This document shows positions 23,893 through 25,432 of a stretch of DNA of 25,432 nt, piece by piece. Position numbers and translations under genes: made by a program. The stretch comes from Flavobacteriaceae bacterium UBA6231 (GTDB lineage Bacteria > Bacteroidota > Bacteroidia > Flavobacteriales > Flavobacteriaceae), in assembly GCA_002441545.1 (NCBI GenBank), contig DJWL01000028.1, positions 1-25,432 on the forward strand. The letters run 5' to 3'. How positions within the stretch are numbered: the first letter of the stretch is position 1; each line of letters begins with the position of its first letter. The notes under the pieces are model-generated. The model searched no databases and was not told the DNA's origin. It saw only the letters and a program-made list of their open reading frames with translations.

Positions 23893-25432
23893 ATGAGCGA
23901 ACCAAAAGAAGAGTTTAATAAACACAATTATTCGGCAGATAGTATTCAGGCATTAGAAGGTATGGAGCATGTACGTATGCGTCCATCGATGTATATAGGT
24001 GATGTTGGTACAAGAGGTTTACACCATTTGGTATATGAAGTGGTAGATAACTCAATTGATGAAGCGCTTGCCGGACATTGTAATAATATTACAGTAATAA
24101 TTAATGAAGATAATTCCATAACTACCGAAGATGATGGACGTGGTATTCCGGTAGATTTACATAAAAAAGAAGGTGTTTCTGCACTTGAGGTTGTAATGAC
24201 CAAAATTGGAGCAGGAGGTAAGTTTGATAAAGATTCTTATAAAGTATCTGGAGGATTGCACGGAGTTGGGGTGAGTTGTGTAAATGCTTTATCTCAACAT
24301 TTAAGAGCAACTGTATATAGAGATGGAAAAATTTACGAGCAAGAGTACGAGCGTGGTAAAGCCTTATATCCAGTAAAGCAAATAGGCGCTTCCGATAAAC
24401 GTGGTACTACAGTTACTTTTACTCCAGATCCTACTATATTTACTCAAACTGTTGAATATAGTTATGATACGCTTGCAAGTAGAATGCGCGAATTATCTTT
24501 TTTGAACAAAGGAATTACTATTCACTTAACAGATAAACGATCTAAAAAAGAAAATGGTGATTTTGAAGGAGAAACGTTTCACTCAACAGAAGGGTTGCCA
24601 GAATTTATTCGTTTTTTAGATGGTAACAGAGAACCTTTAATGAGAGAAGTTATTTCTTTTGAAGGAGATAAAAATGGTGTGCCAGTTGAGGTTGCCATGA
24701 TTTATAATACGTCTTATGCTGAAAACTTACATTCTTATGTAAATAATATAAATACGCATGAAGGCGGAACACATTTAGCAGGATTTCGTCGTGGATTAAC
24801 TATGACACTAAAGAAGTATGCTGATACTTCTGGTTTAACAGATAAGCTAAAGTTTGATATTGCTGGAGACGATTTTCGTGAAGGATTAACAGCTATTATT
24901 TCAGTAAAAGTTCAAGAACCACAATTTGAAGGACAAACCAAAGGAAAACTAGGTTCTAGCTACGTGCGTCCTTTGGTGCAAAAATTCTTCTCAGAAAACT
25001 TCAACAAGTACCTCGAAGAGACTCCGCTTGAAGCCAAAGCGATTATGGCGCAGGTATTGCTTGCCGCCAGAGGAAGAGATGCGGCCAAAAGAGCGAAAGA
25101 TTTGGTTAAACGCAAAGATTCCATGAGCATAGGAACGCTTCCGGGCAAACTTGCAGACTGCCAAAGCAAAGATCCTGTAATATCAGAGATCTATCTGGTA
25201 GAAGGGGATTCTGCAGGCGGTTCGGCAAAACAGGGAAGAGACAGGGTTTTCCAGGCAATTTTACCGCTTAAAGGTAAAATTCTCAATGTAGAAAAAGCAC
25301 GATTGGATAAAATCCTTAAATCCGATGAGATCAAAAATATGATCACCGCTTTAGGTTGCGGTATAGGAGATGAGTTTGACGGGGAGAGGCTTCGCTACCA
25401 TAAAATTATTATCATGACCGATGCTGATGTTG
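23893..25432 (+). CDS. gyrB: DNA gyrase subunit B, partial and apparently chimeric
   Basis: 513 codons from the ATG at 23893 to the window edge. GyrB is the ATPase subunit of DNA gyrase, which introduces negative supercoils. The GHKL ATPase domain (about 1-220) shows EVVDNSIDEALAG, DDGRGIPVDLH and GGLHGVGVSCVNAL. The transducer domain follows (YVNNINTHEGGTHLAGFRRG). The start of the TOPRIM domain has GKLADCQSKDP, VEGDSAGGSAKQGRDR and IMTDAD. Up to EPQFEGQTK (codons 342-350) the protein is flavobacterial in character. After it, GKLGSSYVRP, AARGRDAAKRAKDL, ARLDKILKSDEIKNMITALG and CGIGDEFD are like Campylobacterota GyrB, and GC rises from 33% to 48%. The frame stays open through the junction. 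Confidence 0.9.
   Translation, partial: MSEPKEEFNKHNYSADSIQALEGMEHVRMRPSMYIGDVGTRGLHHLVYEVVDNSIDEALAGHCNNITVIINEDNSITTEDDGRGIPVDLHKKEGVSALEVVMTKIGAGGKFDKDSYKVSGGLHGVGVSCVNALSQHLRATVYRDGKIYEQEYERGKALYPVKQIGASDKRGTTVTFTPDPTIFTQTVEYSYDTLASRMRELSFLNKGITIHLTDKRSKKENGDFEGETFHSTEGLPEFIRFLDGNREPLMREVISFEGDKNGVPVEVAMIYNTSYAENLHSYVNNINTHEGGTHLAGFRRGLTMTLKKYADTSGLTDKLKFDIAGDDFREGLTAIISVKVQEPQFEGQTKGKLGSSYVRPLVQKFFSENFNKYLEETPLEAKAIMAQVLLAARGRDAAKRAKDLVKRKDSMSIGTLPGKLADCQSKDPVISEIYLVEGDSAGGSAKQGRDRVFQAILPLKGKILNVEKARLDKILKSDEIKNMITALGCGIGDEFDGERLRYHKIIIMTDADV

Noticed and set aside
24961..25432. GC-rich end considered as a prophage or integrated island
   Set aside because: It continues the gyrB frame with recognisable GyrB TOPRIM motifs; no integrase, repeat or phage gene is present.

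Overview
The window reads as an AT-rich chromosome segment of a Bacteroidota bacterium, most likely Flavobacteriaceae. The signs are a type IX secretion (Por) tail, TAnnTTTG-type promoter -7 elements, a sigma/anti-sigma/TonB receptor cassette with STN, FecR and DUF4974 domains, and flavobacterial-style Mpl, QueE, Ffh and GyrB sequences. No rRNA, tRNA, CRISPR array, insertion sequence or phage gene was recognised.

Layout: (1) Positions 1-2958 hold the cut-off start of a large alpha-2-macroglobulin-like protein (minus strand), a divergent exported TPR protein, and the peptidoglycan-recycling ligase Mpl. (2) Positions 3072-4000 hold a CDF metal exporter preceded by a perfect 24-bp palindrome. 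(3) Positions 4051-11644 form the most interesting block. On the minus strand the transcription order is ECF sigma factor, FecR-type anti-sigma, TonB-dependent receptor, cupredoxin-like lipoprotein, dienelactone-hydrolase-like enzyme. A 578-residue acidic modular lipoprotein is divergent from it. A bipartite element (GGTAGGAA, then TGTTnTATA, at identical spacing) occurs upstream of both fecR and the divergent lipoprotein, so the sigma factor probably drives both as one regulon. The receptor's signal peptide and first STN residues lie in another frame, separated by an A9 run. (4) Positions 11826-14075 hold ffh and folD, after a strong terminator. (5) Positions 14084-19629 hold a tight seven-gene minus-strand run: HerA-like ATPase, lipoprotein, YitT membrane protein, cupin, alpha/beta hydrolase, RluF pseudouridine synthase, VOC protein. 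(6) Positions 19734-23525 hold queE, a secreted BNR/YCF48-repeat protein with a type IX tail, and asnB. (7) From 23893 gyrB runs off the end.

The last ~480 bases are anomalous. Within the conserved EPQFEGQTK stretch of gyrB (about 24916-24960), GC jumps from 33% (24601-24900) to 48% (24961-25260), and the protein changes from flavobacterial to Campylobacterota-like GyrB. This is most simply a chimeric assembly junction at a conserved gene; true intragenic recombination is the alternative. Everything left of it looks like one genome.
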